DNA of 64,000 bases from Clostridium sp. 1001271st1 H5. Lineage in GTDB: Bacteria > Bacillota > Clostridia > Lachnospirales > Lachnospiraceae. Of the stretch, positions 50,908 through 59,241 are shown in pieces. Numbering within the stretch: the first letter of the stretch is position 1; every line of letters starts with the position of its first letter. A program made the position numbers and the translations under genes. The notes below the pieces were generated by a model. It worked only from the letters and a program-made list of their open reading frames with translations. It had not been told where the DNA came from and made no database searches. The stretch lies in assembly GCF_005845215.1 (NCBI RefSeq), contig NZ_SPHO01000021.1, positions 1-64,000 on the forward strand. Direction: 5' to 3'.

Positions 50908-52490
50908 CAGTTAAAGAGGCTGCAGAGCTGGTTCAGGACGGCGCGGTGATTGGCTCGGCAGTACAGGGAATGACAGGCTGGCCTGAGGAAATAGGGCTGG
51001 CAATTGAGCAACGGTTCATGGAAACAGGGCACCCATCGGACATCACCCATATCCATGGGGCCGGCCAGGGGGATTTCGGACGGATGTCCGAGGACGGAAA
51101 GACCTGCCGGGGAGAGTGCGCCCTGGCCCATGACGGACTGCTTTCCTGCAGCATACACGGTCATGTGGGATGTTCCTTTAAGGTGACAAAGCAGATAGTG
51201 GACAATAAGATTCTGGCCTACAACATTCCTCTGGGAGTGGTGGGACAGATTTGGAGGGAGATGGGACGCGGATTCCCGGGCCTTATGACAAAGGTGGGAC
51301 TGGGCACCTTCATGGACCCCAGATACGACGGGGCCATGATTAACGAGAAGACAAAAAAGGAAGGTAAGCAGATTGTTACATACATTCCTGATTTCCTTGG
51401 GGAAGAGTATCTGTTTTATACATTGCCAAAGCTGACAATAGCCCTGCTGCGGGCCACTACGGCGGATGAGGACGGCAATCTGACCTATGAAAAGGAATGC
51501 ATGCCCTGTGAACCCCTGGACCTGGCAATGGCTGCCAAGGCAGCGGGAGCCATTGTCATTGCACAGGTGGAACGGGTGGCCGCCACAGGGACCCTGGACC
51601 CCAGGAATGTGAAGGTGCCGGGGATTCTGGTGGATTATGTATGCGTTGCAGAGCATCCGGAGCGCATTATGCAGACCCACATCACTCATTTTAATCCTGC
51701 TTTTACCGGAGAAATCCGCATCCCCATGAAGAACAGCTCTGCCCCGTTGCCACTGGATGACAAGAAGGTGTTTACAAGGCGCACTGCCATGGAAATCCAT
51801 GCAGGGGACAAGTGTAATCTGGGTATCGGAATGCCCGGGCTGGTTCCCAATGTGCTCATGGAGGAGGGCGTGGATTCACAGGTGACCCTCATATCAGAGT
51901 CCGGCCTCATAGGAGGAATCCCTGCGCCGGGAGGCGATTTCGGTGCCCATTTCAATCCGGTGGCAATGTATCCCCAGACAGACCATTTCAGTTTCTTTGA
52001 CCAGGGCGGTCTGGATGTGGCTGTGTTCGGCCTCAGCGAGGTGGACAGGGACGGCAATGTGAACACCACCTTCCTCAATGGAAAGATAGCCGGAGTGGGC
52101 GGGTTCCCCAATATATCCGCCAATGCAAAACATTCCATCTTTGTGGGCTCCTTTACGGCCGGAGGGCTGAAATGCCATATTGAGGACGGTAAGATGTGCA
52201 TTGACCAGGAGGGACGTTTCGACAAGTTCGTGGAATCCTGCGCACAGCTTTCCTTTAATGCGGAGCAGTGTCTGGCAAAGGGAAACCGGGTTACGTTCAT
52301 CACGGAGCGGTGTGTGATTAAGAGAACCCCGGAGGGCATGGTGCTGGCCGAGGTGGCCCCGGGTATTGATATACAGACACAGATATTGGACCACATGGGC
52401 TTCGCGCCCATTATACCTGAGGGAGGGCCTGCTCTCATGGACGCAGGACTGTTCTGCGAGACATGGGGACGCCTGGGAGACCATTTTTAG
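50892..52490 (+). CDS. Acyl-CoA:carboxylate CoA-transferase (fused alpha-beta, Pct-like)
   Basis: The 532-residue family I CoA-transferase fuses the alpha and beta halves. The N-terminal alpha half is ITVKEAAELVQDGAVIGSAVQGMTGWPEEI. The C-terminal half carries the catalytic Glu in LISESGLIGGIPAPGGDFG, near residue 340. It resembles propionate/acetate CoA-transferases. It would swap CoA from acetyl-CoA or a similar donor to the pathway carboxylate, and could replace the frameshifted ligase. ATG 50892 lies inside the ligase tail. It is co-transcribed with the thioesterase gene, 16 bases downstream. Confidence 0.88.
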   Translation: MAKIITVKEAAELVQDGAVIGSAVQGMTGWPEEIGLAIEQRFMETGHPSDITHIHGAGQGDFGRMSEDGKTCRGECALAHDGLLSCSIHGHVGCSFKVTKQIVDNKILAYNIPLGVVGQIWREMGRGFPGLMTKVGLGTFMDPRYDGAMINEKTKKEGKQIVTYIPDFLGEEYLFYTLPKLTIALLRATTADEDGNLTYEKECMPCEPLDLAMAAKAAGAIVIAQVERVAATGTLDPRNVKVPGILVDYVCVAEHPERIMQTHITHFNPAFTGEIRIPMKNSSAPLPLDDKKVFTRRTAMEIHAGDKCNLGIGMPGLVPNVLMEEGVDSQVTLISESGLIGGIPAPGGDFGAHFNPVAMYPQTDHFSFFDQGGLDVAVFGLSEVDRDGNVNTTFLNGKIAGVGGFPNISANAKHSIFVGSFTAGGLKCHIEDGKMCIDQEGRFDKFVESCAQLSFNAEQCLAKGNRVTFITERCVIKRTPEGMVLAEVAPGIDIQTQILDHMGFAPIIPEGGPALMDAGLFCETWGRLGDHF

Positions 52491-52506
52491 AAAAAAGAGG
52501 TAATAT

Positions 52507-52923
52507 ATGAGAAGGATGGAATCAGATAACTGCTTTGTCTGCGGCGCCCTGAATCCCATAGGACTGCACCTGGACATTACGGAAGGGGAAGGCTGGGCCA
52601 GGGCGGCCTGGACCGTGGAAAAGCCTTATGTGGGATATGAAGGAATGCTTCATGGGGGCATCATGGCTTCCATTATGGATGACCTTATGGCCCATGCCCT
52701 CTACTATACGGACCTGGATGTGGTTACGGCCCATCTGGAGCTGGATTACAAGGCTCCAATCTATGTGGGGGAGCGGATTGAGTGCGAGGCCCGGGTGACA
52801 GAGTTCGGTAAGGGGCGCTCCATCCGTGCCCAGGGCACCATCAGCCGGGACGGCGAAGTGGCCGCCCTGGCAAAGGGAGTCATGGTAATTGTGAAGGAAC
52901 CGGGGACCAAGGCAGGGCTGTGA
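52507..52923 (+). CDS. PaaI-like hotdog thioesterase
   Basis: The 138-residue single-hotdog protein has the family signature GYEGMLHGGIMASIMDDLMAHAL (HGG and catalytic Asp) and an N-terminal NCFVCGALNPIGLHL cysteine pair. It would hydrolyse an acyl-CoA, possibly the product of the neighbouring CoA-transferase or ligase. AAAAGAGG precedes ATG 52507. It is in an operon with the CoA-transferase and MocA-like gene 52943. Confidence 0.85.
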   Translation: MRRMESDNCFVCGALNPIGLHLDITEGEGWARAAWTVEKPYVGYEGMLHGGIMASIMDDLMAHALYYTDLDVVTAHLELDYKAPIYVGERIECEARVTEFGKGRSIRAQGTISRDGEVAALAKGVMVIVKEPGTKAGL

Positions 52924-52942
52924 CCTGATTAGGAGGTGTATC

Positions 52943-53593
52943 ATGGAGAGAACCGGAGCAGTGATACTGGCGGCAGGGCTGTCATCCAGAATGCATGAGT
53001 TTAAGCCCCTTCTGGAGCTGGGAGACAGCACCATGATTGTCAGGGCCATTGAGAATCTTAAGATAGCAGGGGCATCTCCGGTCATCATAGTGGCCGGATA
53101 CAAAGCAGACCAGCTGATGGATTACCTGTGGCCCCTGGATATCATGTTTGTGCGCAATGAAAATTATGCCTCCGGCCAGATGTTTGATTCAGTCAAACTG
53201 GGCATATCAAGGGCCGCGGATTTGTGCGGCAGAATCCTTATTACGCCTGCGGATGTCCCTCTGATTGGGCAGTATACCTTTAAGCAGGTGATGGAATGTC
53301 CGGGGGCCCTGGTGCGCCCGGTCTGTGACGGCCGTCCGGGCCACCCGGTTATGGTGGATTCACGGCTGGCGCCGGATATCTGCGCCTATCAGGGGGGCGG
53401 AGGTCTTAAGGGAGCCATGGAGAACCTGGGGGTGCCAATCACGGAAGTGGAGGTGGAGGACCCCGGAATCTACCTGGATGCGGATACGCCCCAGGATTAT
53501 ATGAATCTCAGATACTGGAATGATTACAGCCAGGTGCAGAAACAGGGCTCTAAAATGATACATTTCCGTATATCCATAGGAATGACCTCATAG
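52943..53593 (+). CDS. MocA-like nucleotidyltransferase (copy 2)
   Basis: This 216-residue paralogue of 39161 has intact motifs: ILAAGLSSRMHEFKPLLELG, ITPADVPLIGQ (metal site) and DGRPGHPVMVDSR. Its C terminus differs (IHFRISIGMTS). It probably adds a nucleotide to Moco or modifies it for the second hydroxylase. AGGAGG precedes ATG 52943. It ends the large operon that begins at 42138 or 47640. Confidence 0.85.
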   Translation: MERTGAVILAAGLSSRMHEFKPLLELGDSTMIVRAIENLKIAGASPVIIVAGYKADQLMDYLWPLDIMFVRNENYASGQMFDSVKLGISRAADLCGRILITPADVPLIGQYTFKQVMECPGALVRPVCDGRPGHPVMVDSRLAPDICAYQGGGGLKGAMENLGVPITEVEVEDPGIYLDADTPQDYMNLRYWNDYSQVQKQGSKMIHFRISIGMTS

Positions 53594-53606
53594 GGAATAA
53601 AATGGA

Positions 53607-53648
53607 AATGGTCAGGTGTGCCGCAGCAATGGAACACCTGGCCATTTT
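53607..53648 (+). terminator. Terminator after MocA copy 2
   Basis: AATGGTCAGGTGT (53607-53619) pairs with ACACCTGGCCATT (53633-53645, one G-T pair), followed by TTCC. Confidence 0.8.
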
Positions 53649-53766
53649 CCTCTGAATGCCTGCATCCGCACCTGTTTTCCCGCGGTCCGGACTGTTACAA
53701 TAAATTCGCATTTGTAGTGTATGTGTCTTTACAAAATCAAAAGCAGGTGTTATTCTATATGTAATG

Positions 53767-53790
53767 CGTTATTTGAAAATATAAATAACG
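53767..53790 (+). promoter_or_regulatory. ModE-like operator upstream of the moeA-like gene
   Basis: This is a perfect 8-8-8 dyad: CGTTATTT, eight bases, AAATAACG, 24 nt in all. The outer pattern CG-N-TAT...ATAACG and length equal those of the site at 57576 and fit the Escherichia coli ModE consensus (CGCTATATA-N6-TATATAACG). It ends 17 bases before the start codon. Confidence 0.6.
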
Positions 53791-53807
53791 GGCGGAGGTT
53801 AAACAGA

Positions 53808-54866
53808 ATGAAACTGATACAGACAGTGGATGCGGAAGGCACCGTGCTGTGCCACGATATCACACAAATCATCAAGGGAGTGACAAAGGATGCGGTATTC
53901 CGCAAGGGCCATGTGGTCACCAGAGAAGATATCCCGGTCCTCTTAAGCGTGGGCAAGGACCAGCTCTATGTGTGGGAGAAGGAAGAAGGAATGCTTCATG
54001 AAAATGACGCTGCTGAGATTCTCTGTGATATGTGCAGAGGACAGCATATGGAGCGTTCCCAGGCAAAGGAAGGCAAGATTGAACTGACAGCTGCATGCGA
54101 CGGATTGCTGAAGGTGGACAACCGGGGGCTTAAGGCGGTAAACGGATTCGGACAGATGATGATAGCCACCCGTCACGGCAACTTTGCAGTGAAGAAGGGG
54201 GACAAGCTGGCCGGGACCAGAATCATCCCTCTGGTGATTGAGAAAGAAAAGATGGAGGCAGCCAGAACGGCGGCTGCGCAGGCAACAGGGGGATGTCCCA
54301 TACTGGAGCTGAAGCCATTTTTACATAAGAAGGTGGGCATTGTTACAACGGGCAACGAAGTGTTTTACGGACGTATCAAGGATACCTTCACCCCTGTGAT
54401 AGAGGGGAAGCTTTCAGAGTTTGACACAGAGGTCATAGACCATGTGACATGGAACGACGACGATACCAAGGTGACGGCCAGTATCCTGGACATGATAGAA
54501 AAGGGCGCGGATGTGGTGGTCTGTACAGGCGGTATGAGTGTGGACCCGGACGACAAGACACCCCTTGCCATCCGGAACACAGGAGCCCGCGTTGTATCCT
54601 ACGGCGCACCGGTGCTTCCGGGAGCCATGTTCCTGCTGGCCTATTACCAGGTCAGGGATGGGGAGAATCCCCGTACCGTTGCCATTATGGGACTTCCGGG
54701 CTGTGTCATGTATGCAAAGCGCACCATATTTGACCTGGTTCTTCCCAGAATCATGGCAGACGACCAGGTGACGGCGGATGACCTGGCTGCGCTGGGCCAG
54801 GGCGGGCTCTGCCTTAACTGTCCGGAATGCACCTTCCCGAACTGCGGATTCGGCAAGGGACTGTAA
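53808..54866 (+). CDS. MoeA-like molybdopterin-binding protein
   Basis: The 352-residue protein is related to MoeA and CinA/MogA-type Moco proteins. The C-terminal molybdopterin-binding domain contains GIVTTGNEVFYGRI and VVVCTGGMSVDPDDKTP near residue 240, followed by PVLPGAMFLLAYY. The final CLNCPECTFPNCGFGKGL cysteine motif is unusual and may bind metal. It probably inserts molybdate into molybdopterin or processes it. Start ATG 53808 has GGAGG; upstream frame to 53721 includes the operator. Operon with moaC, moaA and the MOSC-MogA gene. Confidence 0.85.
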   Translation: MKLIQTVDAEGTVLCHDITQIIKGVTKDAVFRKGHVVTREDIPVLLSVGKDQLYVWEKEEGMLHENDAAEILCDMCRGQHMERSQAKEGKIELTAACDGLLKVDNRGLKAVNGFGQMMIATRHGNFAVKKGDKLAGTRIIPLVIEKEKMEAARTAAAQATGGCPILELKPFLHKKVGIVTTGNEVFYGRIKDTFTPVIEGKLSEFDTEVIDHVTWNDDDTKVTASILDMIEKGADVVVCTGGMSVDPDDKTPLAIRNTGARVVSYGAPVLPGAMFLLAYYQVRDGENPRTVAIMGLPGCVMYAKRTIFDLVLPRIMADDQVTADDLAALGQGGLCLNCPECTFPNCGFGKGL

Positions 54867-54890
54867 CAAAGGGGTTGAAAGGAAACAGAC

Positions 54891-55385
54891 ATGGAATTTA
54901 CACATTTTGACGACCAGGGAAATGCCCTTATGGTGGATGTGGGGGATAAGGCGGAGACAAAACGGGAGGCAGTGGCCAGGGGCAGTATTTTCATGAGCCC
55001 GGAGTGCCTGGAAAAAGTGGCCCAGGGAACCATGGCAAAAGGAGATGTGCTGGGCGTTGCCAGGGTGGCAGGCATTATGGGAGCCAAAAAAACCTCTGAG
55101 CTGATTCCGCTGTGCCATATACTGAACCTTACCAAGCTCACCGTGGATTTTACCATTAAGAAAGAGACAAATGAGATTGAGGCAGTCTGTACGGCCAGGA
55201 CCACGGGAAAAACAGGAGTGGAGATGGAAGCCCTGACCGGGGTGTCCGTGGCGCTGCTGACCGTCTATGACATGTGCAAGGCTGTGGATAAGGCCATGGA
55301 AATCGGTGACATTTACCTGGAACATAAGAGCGGAGGCAAGAGCGGGGAATTCCATAACCCCAGATGTGCCCGGAACAGGGGATGA
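54891..55385 (+). CDS. Cyclic pyranopterin monophosphate synthase MoaC
   Basis: This 164-residue enzyme performs step 1b of Moco biosynthesis, converting the MoaA product to cPMP. Conserved stretches: VDVGDKAETKREAVARG, the catalytic Lys region AGIMGAKKTSELIPLCHIL, and VEMEALTGVSVALLTVYDMCKAVDK. Length is normal. It is 24 bases after the moeA-like gene and overlaps or abuts moaA. Confidence 0.96.
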   Translation: MEFTHFDDQGNALMVDVGDKAETKREAVARGSIFMSPECLEKVAQGTMAKGDVLGVARVAGIMGAKKTSELIPLCHILNLTKLTVDFTIKKETNEIEAVCTARTTGKTGVEMEALTGVSVALLTVYDMCKAVDKAMEIGDIYLEHKSGGKSGEFHNPRCARNRG

Positions 55386-55390
55386 GCAAT

Positions 55391-56458
55391 ATGAAGGATG
55401 CATTGGGAAGAACCATTGACTATATGAGGATATCCATTACGGACAGGTGCAACCTGCGCTGCAGGTACTGTATGCCCTATGGTGTGGAGTGCGTGCCCAG
55501 ATGGGATATCCTGACCCTGGAGGAGATTCAGGCCGTGGCTATCTGCGCAGCCGGTCTCGGCATACGCCATATTAAGGTGACGGGAGGAGAACCTCTGGTC
55601 AGAAGAGACTGCTGCCAGCTGGTAAAGCAGCTTAAAAGCACTCCGGGGATTGAGAAGGTAACCATAACCACCAACGGCGTGCTGCTGGAGCGTTATCTGG
55701 ATGATTTGGCGGAGGCCGGGATAGACGGCATCAACATAAGCCTGGATACCCTGGACAGGGACCTGTATCAGAGAATAACGGGGACCGATGCCCTGGGCAC
55801 TGTGATGGAGTCCGTCAGGCGGGCCAGCGCCATGCCCATATCTGTTAAAATCAATGCGGTATCCATTGATTTCAGCCAGATGGAGGAGGACTGCGGGGAA
55901 TGTCCGGCCGGAAATCAGGATGGCTGGCAGCAGATGGTGGAGCTGGCAAGGGAGTATCCGGTGGATGTGCGGTTCATTGAGATGATGCCCATTGGATACG
56001 GCAAGAATTTTAAGACCATCAACCACCGGGAACTGCTGGAGGAGATGGTGAAAGCATATCCACGCATGGAGGAGGATGACCAGGTCCATGGTTTCGGACC
56101 GGCTGTCTACTACCGGATACCGGGATTTAAGGGCAGCATTGGACTAATCAGCGCGATTCACGGGAAATTCTGCAGTGACTGCAACCGGGTGCGCCTGACC
56201 TCCCAGGGTTATCTGAAACCCTGTCTGTGCTATGAGGACGGAGCGGATTTAAGGCGGATTCTGAGAAAAGGACAGGAACGGCCGCAAGAGGAGGGGCATT
56301 ACCGCTGGCCCTATGCAGGCTGTCCGTCGAACCAGGAACTTCAGGGGAAACTGAGAAAGGCCATGGAACAGGCCATATTGTGCAAACCGGCGGCCCATTG
56401 CTTTGAACGGCCGGGGCAGATAACAGAAGCGCATAACATGATTGCTATTGGAGGATAA
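55391..56458 (+). CDS. GTP 3',8-cyclase MoaA
   Basis: This radical SAM enzyme catalyses the first step of Moco biosynthesis. The N-terminal 4Fe-4S/SAM cluster is CNLRCRYCMPY. VTGGEPLVRRDC is the SAM site. The C-terminal second cluster lies in HGKFCSDCNRVRLTSQGYLKPCLC, and the family-typical double Gly is at the end (IAIGG). ATG 55391 was chosen, with ATG 55382 as an alternative; GGGG precedes both. The internal stretch GECPAGNQDGWQQ is longer than usual. Confidence 0.95.
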   Translation: MKDALGRTIDYMRISITDRCNLRCRYCMPYGVECVPRWDILTLEEIQAVAICAAGLGIRHIKVTGGEPLVRRDCCQLVKQLKSTPGIEKVTITTNGVLLERYLDDLAEAGIDGINISLDTLDRDLYQRITGTDALGTVMESVRRASAMPISVKINAVSIDFSQMEEDCGECPAGNQDGWQQMVELAREYPVDVRFIEMMPIGYGKNFKTINHRELLEEMVKAYPRMEEDDQVHGFGPAVYYRIPGFKGSIGLISAIHGKFCSDCNRVRLTSQGYLKPCLCYEDGADLRRILRKGQERPQEEGHYRWPYAGCPSNQELQGKLRKAMEQAILCKPAAHCFERPGQITEAHNMIAIGG

Positions 56459-56463
56459 CGTAT

Positions 56464-57435
56464 ATGTCAGAGCAGGCAAAACAGAGTGTCTGTCCCACCG
56501 GAGTGGTGAAGGCTATCTGTATCAGTGATAAAAGGGGAATTGAGAAGCGGGCCATTGACCAGGGCCATTTTCTGGTGGATTTCGGTATTGAGGGAGATGC
56601 CCACGCAGGCCACTGGCACCGCCAGGTAAGCCTTCTCTCTTATGATAAAGTGAAGGCATTCAATGAGCGGGGGGCCGATGTCATAGACGGGGCCTTTGGC
56701 GAGAACCTGGTGGTGGAGGGCATTGATTTCAGAAGCCTTCCTGTAGGTACCAGGCTGTATGTGGGGACAGTCCAGCTGGAGATGACCCAGATTGGGAAGG
56801 AATGTCACAGCCACTGTGCTATTTACAAGCGCATGGGCGAGTGCATCATGCCGAAGGAGGGCGTGTTTGCAAAGGTTATCAAGGAAGGCATGATCCGTCC
56901 CGGTGATGTGATGCGGGTGGAGCCGCCGGCAGAGGACAGGCCGTTCACTGCCGCAGTCATTACCCTGAGCGACAAGGGCGCCAGGGGAGAGCGCAGGGAC
57001 GAGAGCGGTCCGGCTGCAAAGGAGCTGCTGGAAGCAGCCGGTTATGAGGTAGCGGAGCTTCTGCTTCTGCCGGATGAGCCGGCCCAGCTGAAGACACAGC
57101 TCATCCGTCTGGCTGACAGCCGCCAGGTTGATTTGGTGCTGACCAGCGGCGGAACAGGCTTTTCCCTCAGGGACCAGACGCCGGAGGCCACCATGGCTGT
57201 GGCTGAGCGCAATGCACCCGGAATCGCGGAGTTCATCCGCATGAAGTCCATGGAGGTTACGGACAGGGCCATGCTCAGCAGGGGCGTGTCCGTTATCCGG
57301 GGAAGGACCCTGATAGTGAATCTGCCGGGGAGCCCCAAGGCGGTCAGGGAAAGCCTGGGCTTCATCATGAACAGCCTTGACCACGGCCTTAAGATACTCA
57401 GGGGAAGCGCATCGGAATGCGCCGGAAACCAGTAA
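56464..57435 (+). CDS. MOSC-MogA fusion protein
   Basis: This 323-residue two-domain Moco protein has an N-terminal MOSC domain (GIEGDAHAGHWHRQVSLL; GAFGENLVVEG; the sulfur-carrying Cys in GKECHSHCAIY) and a C-terminal MogA/MoaB adenylyltransferase-like domain (AVITLSDKGARGERRDESG; VLTSGGTGFSLRDQTPEAT; NLPGSPKAVRE). It likely adenylates molybdopterin (MogA) and handles sulfur or molybdenum transfer (MOSC). It is five bases after moaA. It ends the Moco biosynthesis operon. Confidence 0.92.
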   Translation: MSEQAKQSVCPTGVVKAICISDKRGIEKRAIDQGHFLVDFGIEGDAHAGHWHRQVSLLSYDKVKAFNERGADVIDGAFGENLVVEGIDFRSLPVGTRLYVGTVQLEMTQIGKECHSHCAIYKRMGECIMPKEGVFAKVIKEGMIRPGDVMRVEPPAEDRPFTAAVITLSDKGARGERRDESGPAAKELLEAAGYEVAELLLLPDEPAQLKTQLIRLADSRQVDLVLTSGGTGFSLRDQTPEATMAVAERNAPGIAEFIRMKSMEVTDRAMLSRGVSVIRGRTLIVNLPGSPKAVRESLGFIMNSLDHGLKILRGSASECAGNQ

Positions 57436-57436
57436 T

Positions 57437-57493
57437 AGAAATCCGGCAGTCAAATCCTAAACCGGCCGCCAAGGAGAAATCCGGCAGCCAAAT
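57437..57493 (+). repeat. Two 19-bp direct repeats before modA
   Basis: AGAAATCCGGCAGTCAAAT at 57437-57455 and AGAAATCCGGCAGCCAAAT at 57475-57493 differ at one base. They are 38 bases apart, right after the MOSC-MogA stop. Confidence 0.6.
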
Positions 57494-57537
57494 AGGAGTT
57501 CAACGGTGATATAAGGATACAGGTGCCTGTTCGGTAC

Positions 57538-57566
57538 AATGCCCATCCGGTACAGATGGGCATTTA
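57538..57566 (+). terminator. Hairpin between the Moco operon and modA
   Basis: AATGCCCATC (57538-57547) pairs with GATGGGCATT (57555-57564) around seven bases; the following TATG is not a strong T-run. Confidence 0.65.
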
Positions 57567-57575
57567 TGTGGGGAA

Positions 57576-57599
57576 CGATATGGTCACATAAGTATAACG
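57576..57599 (+). promoter_or_regulatory. ModE-like operator upstream of modA
   Basis: The 24-nt site has outer half-sites CGATAT and ATAACG, matching the ModE consensus with a six-base centre and the site at 53767. It lies 49 bases before modA. Binding by the ModE-domain fusion encoded at 60439 is predicted. Confidence 0.6.
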
Positions 57600-57647
57600 C
57601 ATACCTGTATCTGTATATAGAAATTTTAAATCCAGGAGGATGAAATT

Positions 57648-58535
57648 ATGAAAAAACAGCTTTGCATGATGATGGCAGCAATGCTGGCAGCAGCTGCACT
57701 GGCCGGCTGCTCTGGCGGGGCAAAGGAAACAACGGCAGCCGCCACGGAAACGGAGACAACGGCAGCAGAAACTACTGCGGCAAAGAAAGATGCAGAGACA
57801 GCTGACGGGGAAACCACAGCGGCCCAGGCAGGCGAATCCACGGAGATACTGGTTGCAGCGGCAGCCAGCCTTAAGAACGCCTATGAGGATGAGCTGATTC
57901 CCATGTTCCAGGAGCAGTATCCGGGCGTGGTTGTAAAGGGCACCTATGACAGCTCAGGAAAGCTTCAGACACAGATTGAGGAAGGTCTGGAGGCAGACGT
58001 GTTCATGTCGGCCGCAACCAAGCAGATGACAGCCCTGGACGAGGAAGGCATGATTGATTCCGGCACCGTCACCAACCTGCTGGAGAACAAGATTGTGCTT
58101 ATCGTTCCCACCGGCAGCAGCGCGGGCATTGAGAAGTTTGAGGATATTGAGAAGGCGGAGAGCATTGCCCTTGGCGACCCTGCCAGCGTACCGGCCGGAC
58201 AGTATGCACAAGAGGCCCTTACCAGCCTGGGCATCTGGGATAAGATTCAGGACAAGGTAAGCTTTGGAACCAACGTGACAGAGGTGCTTAACCAGGTTGC
58301 CGCATCCAGTGCTGACGCAGGTATCGTATATGCAACCGATGCAGCCAGCATGGCTGACCAGGTGGAAGTGGTAGCCGAGGCTCCTGAGGGAAGCCTTGCC
58401 AAGAAGGTCATCTATCCTGTGGCAGTGGTGAAGAACACGGCTCACGGGGAAGAGGCCGGGAACTTTGTGGAATTTCTTAAGACAGACGAAGCCATGAAGG
58501 TATTTGAGGCATACGGATTCACAAAAGGCGAGTAA
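57648..58535 (+). CDS. Molybdate ABC transporter substrate-binding protein ModA
   Basis: This 295-residue lipoprotein has a signal peptide ending LAALAGC-SGG (lipobox Cys near residue 21), then a Thr/Ala-rich linker (about 25-65) and the ModA domain: ILVAAAASLKNAYEDELIPMF, TYDSSGKLQTQIEEGLEADVFMSA, and IALGDPASVPAGQYAQEAL. It captures molybdate (or tungstate) outside the cell. AGGAGG precedes ATG 57648. First gene of the modABC operon. Confidence 0.95.
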   Translation: MKKQLCMMMAAMLAAAALAGCSGGAKETTAAATETETTAAETTAAKKDAETADGETTAAQAGESTEILVAAAASLKNAYEDELIPMFQEQYPGVVVKGTYDSSGKLQTQIEEGLEADVFMSAATKQMTALDEEGMIDSGTVTNLLENKIVLIVPTGSSAGIEKFEDIEKAESIALGDPASVPAGQYAQEALTSLGIWDKIQDKVSFGTNVTEVLNQVAASSADAGIVYATDAASMADQVEVVAEAPEGSLAKKVIYPVAVVKNTAHGEEAGNFVEFLKTDEAMKVFEAYGFTKGE

Positions 58536-58556
58536 GGAAAAGGGGAGGAACCATCC

Positions 58557-59228
58557 ATGGACTGGTCACCAATACTGATATCAATGAAGACAGCCGGCCT
58601 GTCGATTCTCATCACGTTTTTTCTGGGAATCTTTGCGGCGTGGGCTGTGGTGAGCATGAAAAATGAGACATGGAAGCTGATATGGGACGGCGTGCTTACG
58701 CTGCCCCTTGTCCTTCCCCCCACGGTGGCCGGTTTTTTCCTTCTCTACATTTTTGGGGTTAAACGGCCGGTAGGGCAGTTTTTTATTGAGTATTTCAGCG
58801 TTAAGATAGCATTTTCATGGACAGCTACGGTGATTGCGGCCGTGGTCATGTCCTTTCCTTTAATGTACCGCTCTGCCAGGGGAGCATTTGAACAGGTGGA
58901 CCAGAACCTGGTGGCGGCAGCCAGGACCCTGGGCATGAGTGAGTGGAGCATCTTCTGGAAGGTGCTTATGACCGGAGGCCTGCCCGGAGTAGTCAGCGGC
59001 GGCGTGCTGGCCTTTGCCAGGGGCCTGGGAGAATTTGGGGCCACTGCCATGATAGCGGGAAACATAGCGGGCAGGACAAGGACCCTTCCCATGGCAGTCT
59101 ATTCAGAGGTGGCCGCAGGCAATATGGATACGGCGTACCGTTATGTGGCGGTTATTGTGGTCATTGCATTCCTGTCCATCCTATTGATGAACTGGGCAGC
59201 GTTAAGGCCCGTGAACCGGAAGGGATGA
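58557..59228 (+). CDS. Molybdate ABC transporter permease ModB
   Basis: The 223-residue permease has five to six membrane helices and the EAA-type loop GAFEQVDQNLVAAARTLGMSEWSIFWKVLMTGGLPGVVSG, which contacts ModC. TLPLVLPPTVAGFFLLYIFG is a ModB signature. It is 21 bases after modA and followed by modC after 13 bases. Confidence 0.95.
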   Translation: MDWSPILISMKTAGLSILITFFLGIFAAWAVVSMKNETWKLIWDGVLTLPLVLPPTVAGFFLLYIFGVKRPVGQFFIEYFSVKIAFSWTATVIAAVVMSFPLMYRSARGAFEQVDQNLVAAARTLGMSEWSIFWKVLMTGGLPGVVSGGVLAFARGLGEFGATAMIAGNIAGRTRTLPMAVYSEVAAGNMDTAYRYVAVIVVIAFLSILLMNWAALRPVNRKG

Positions 59229-59241
59229 AAGGGGAACAGCC

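Noticed and set aside
53594..53807. Moco riboswitch upstream of the moeA-like gene
   Set aside because: The expected conserved multi-stem layout is not visible; the DNA dyad at 53767 explains the region better.
54414..55403. Minus-strand frame opposite the moeA-like gene and moaC
   Set aside because: Both plus-strand genes are unambiguous; shadow of biased codon use.
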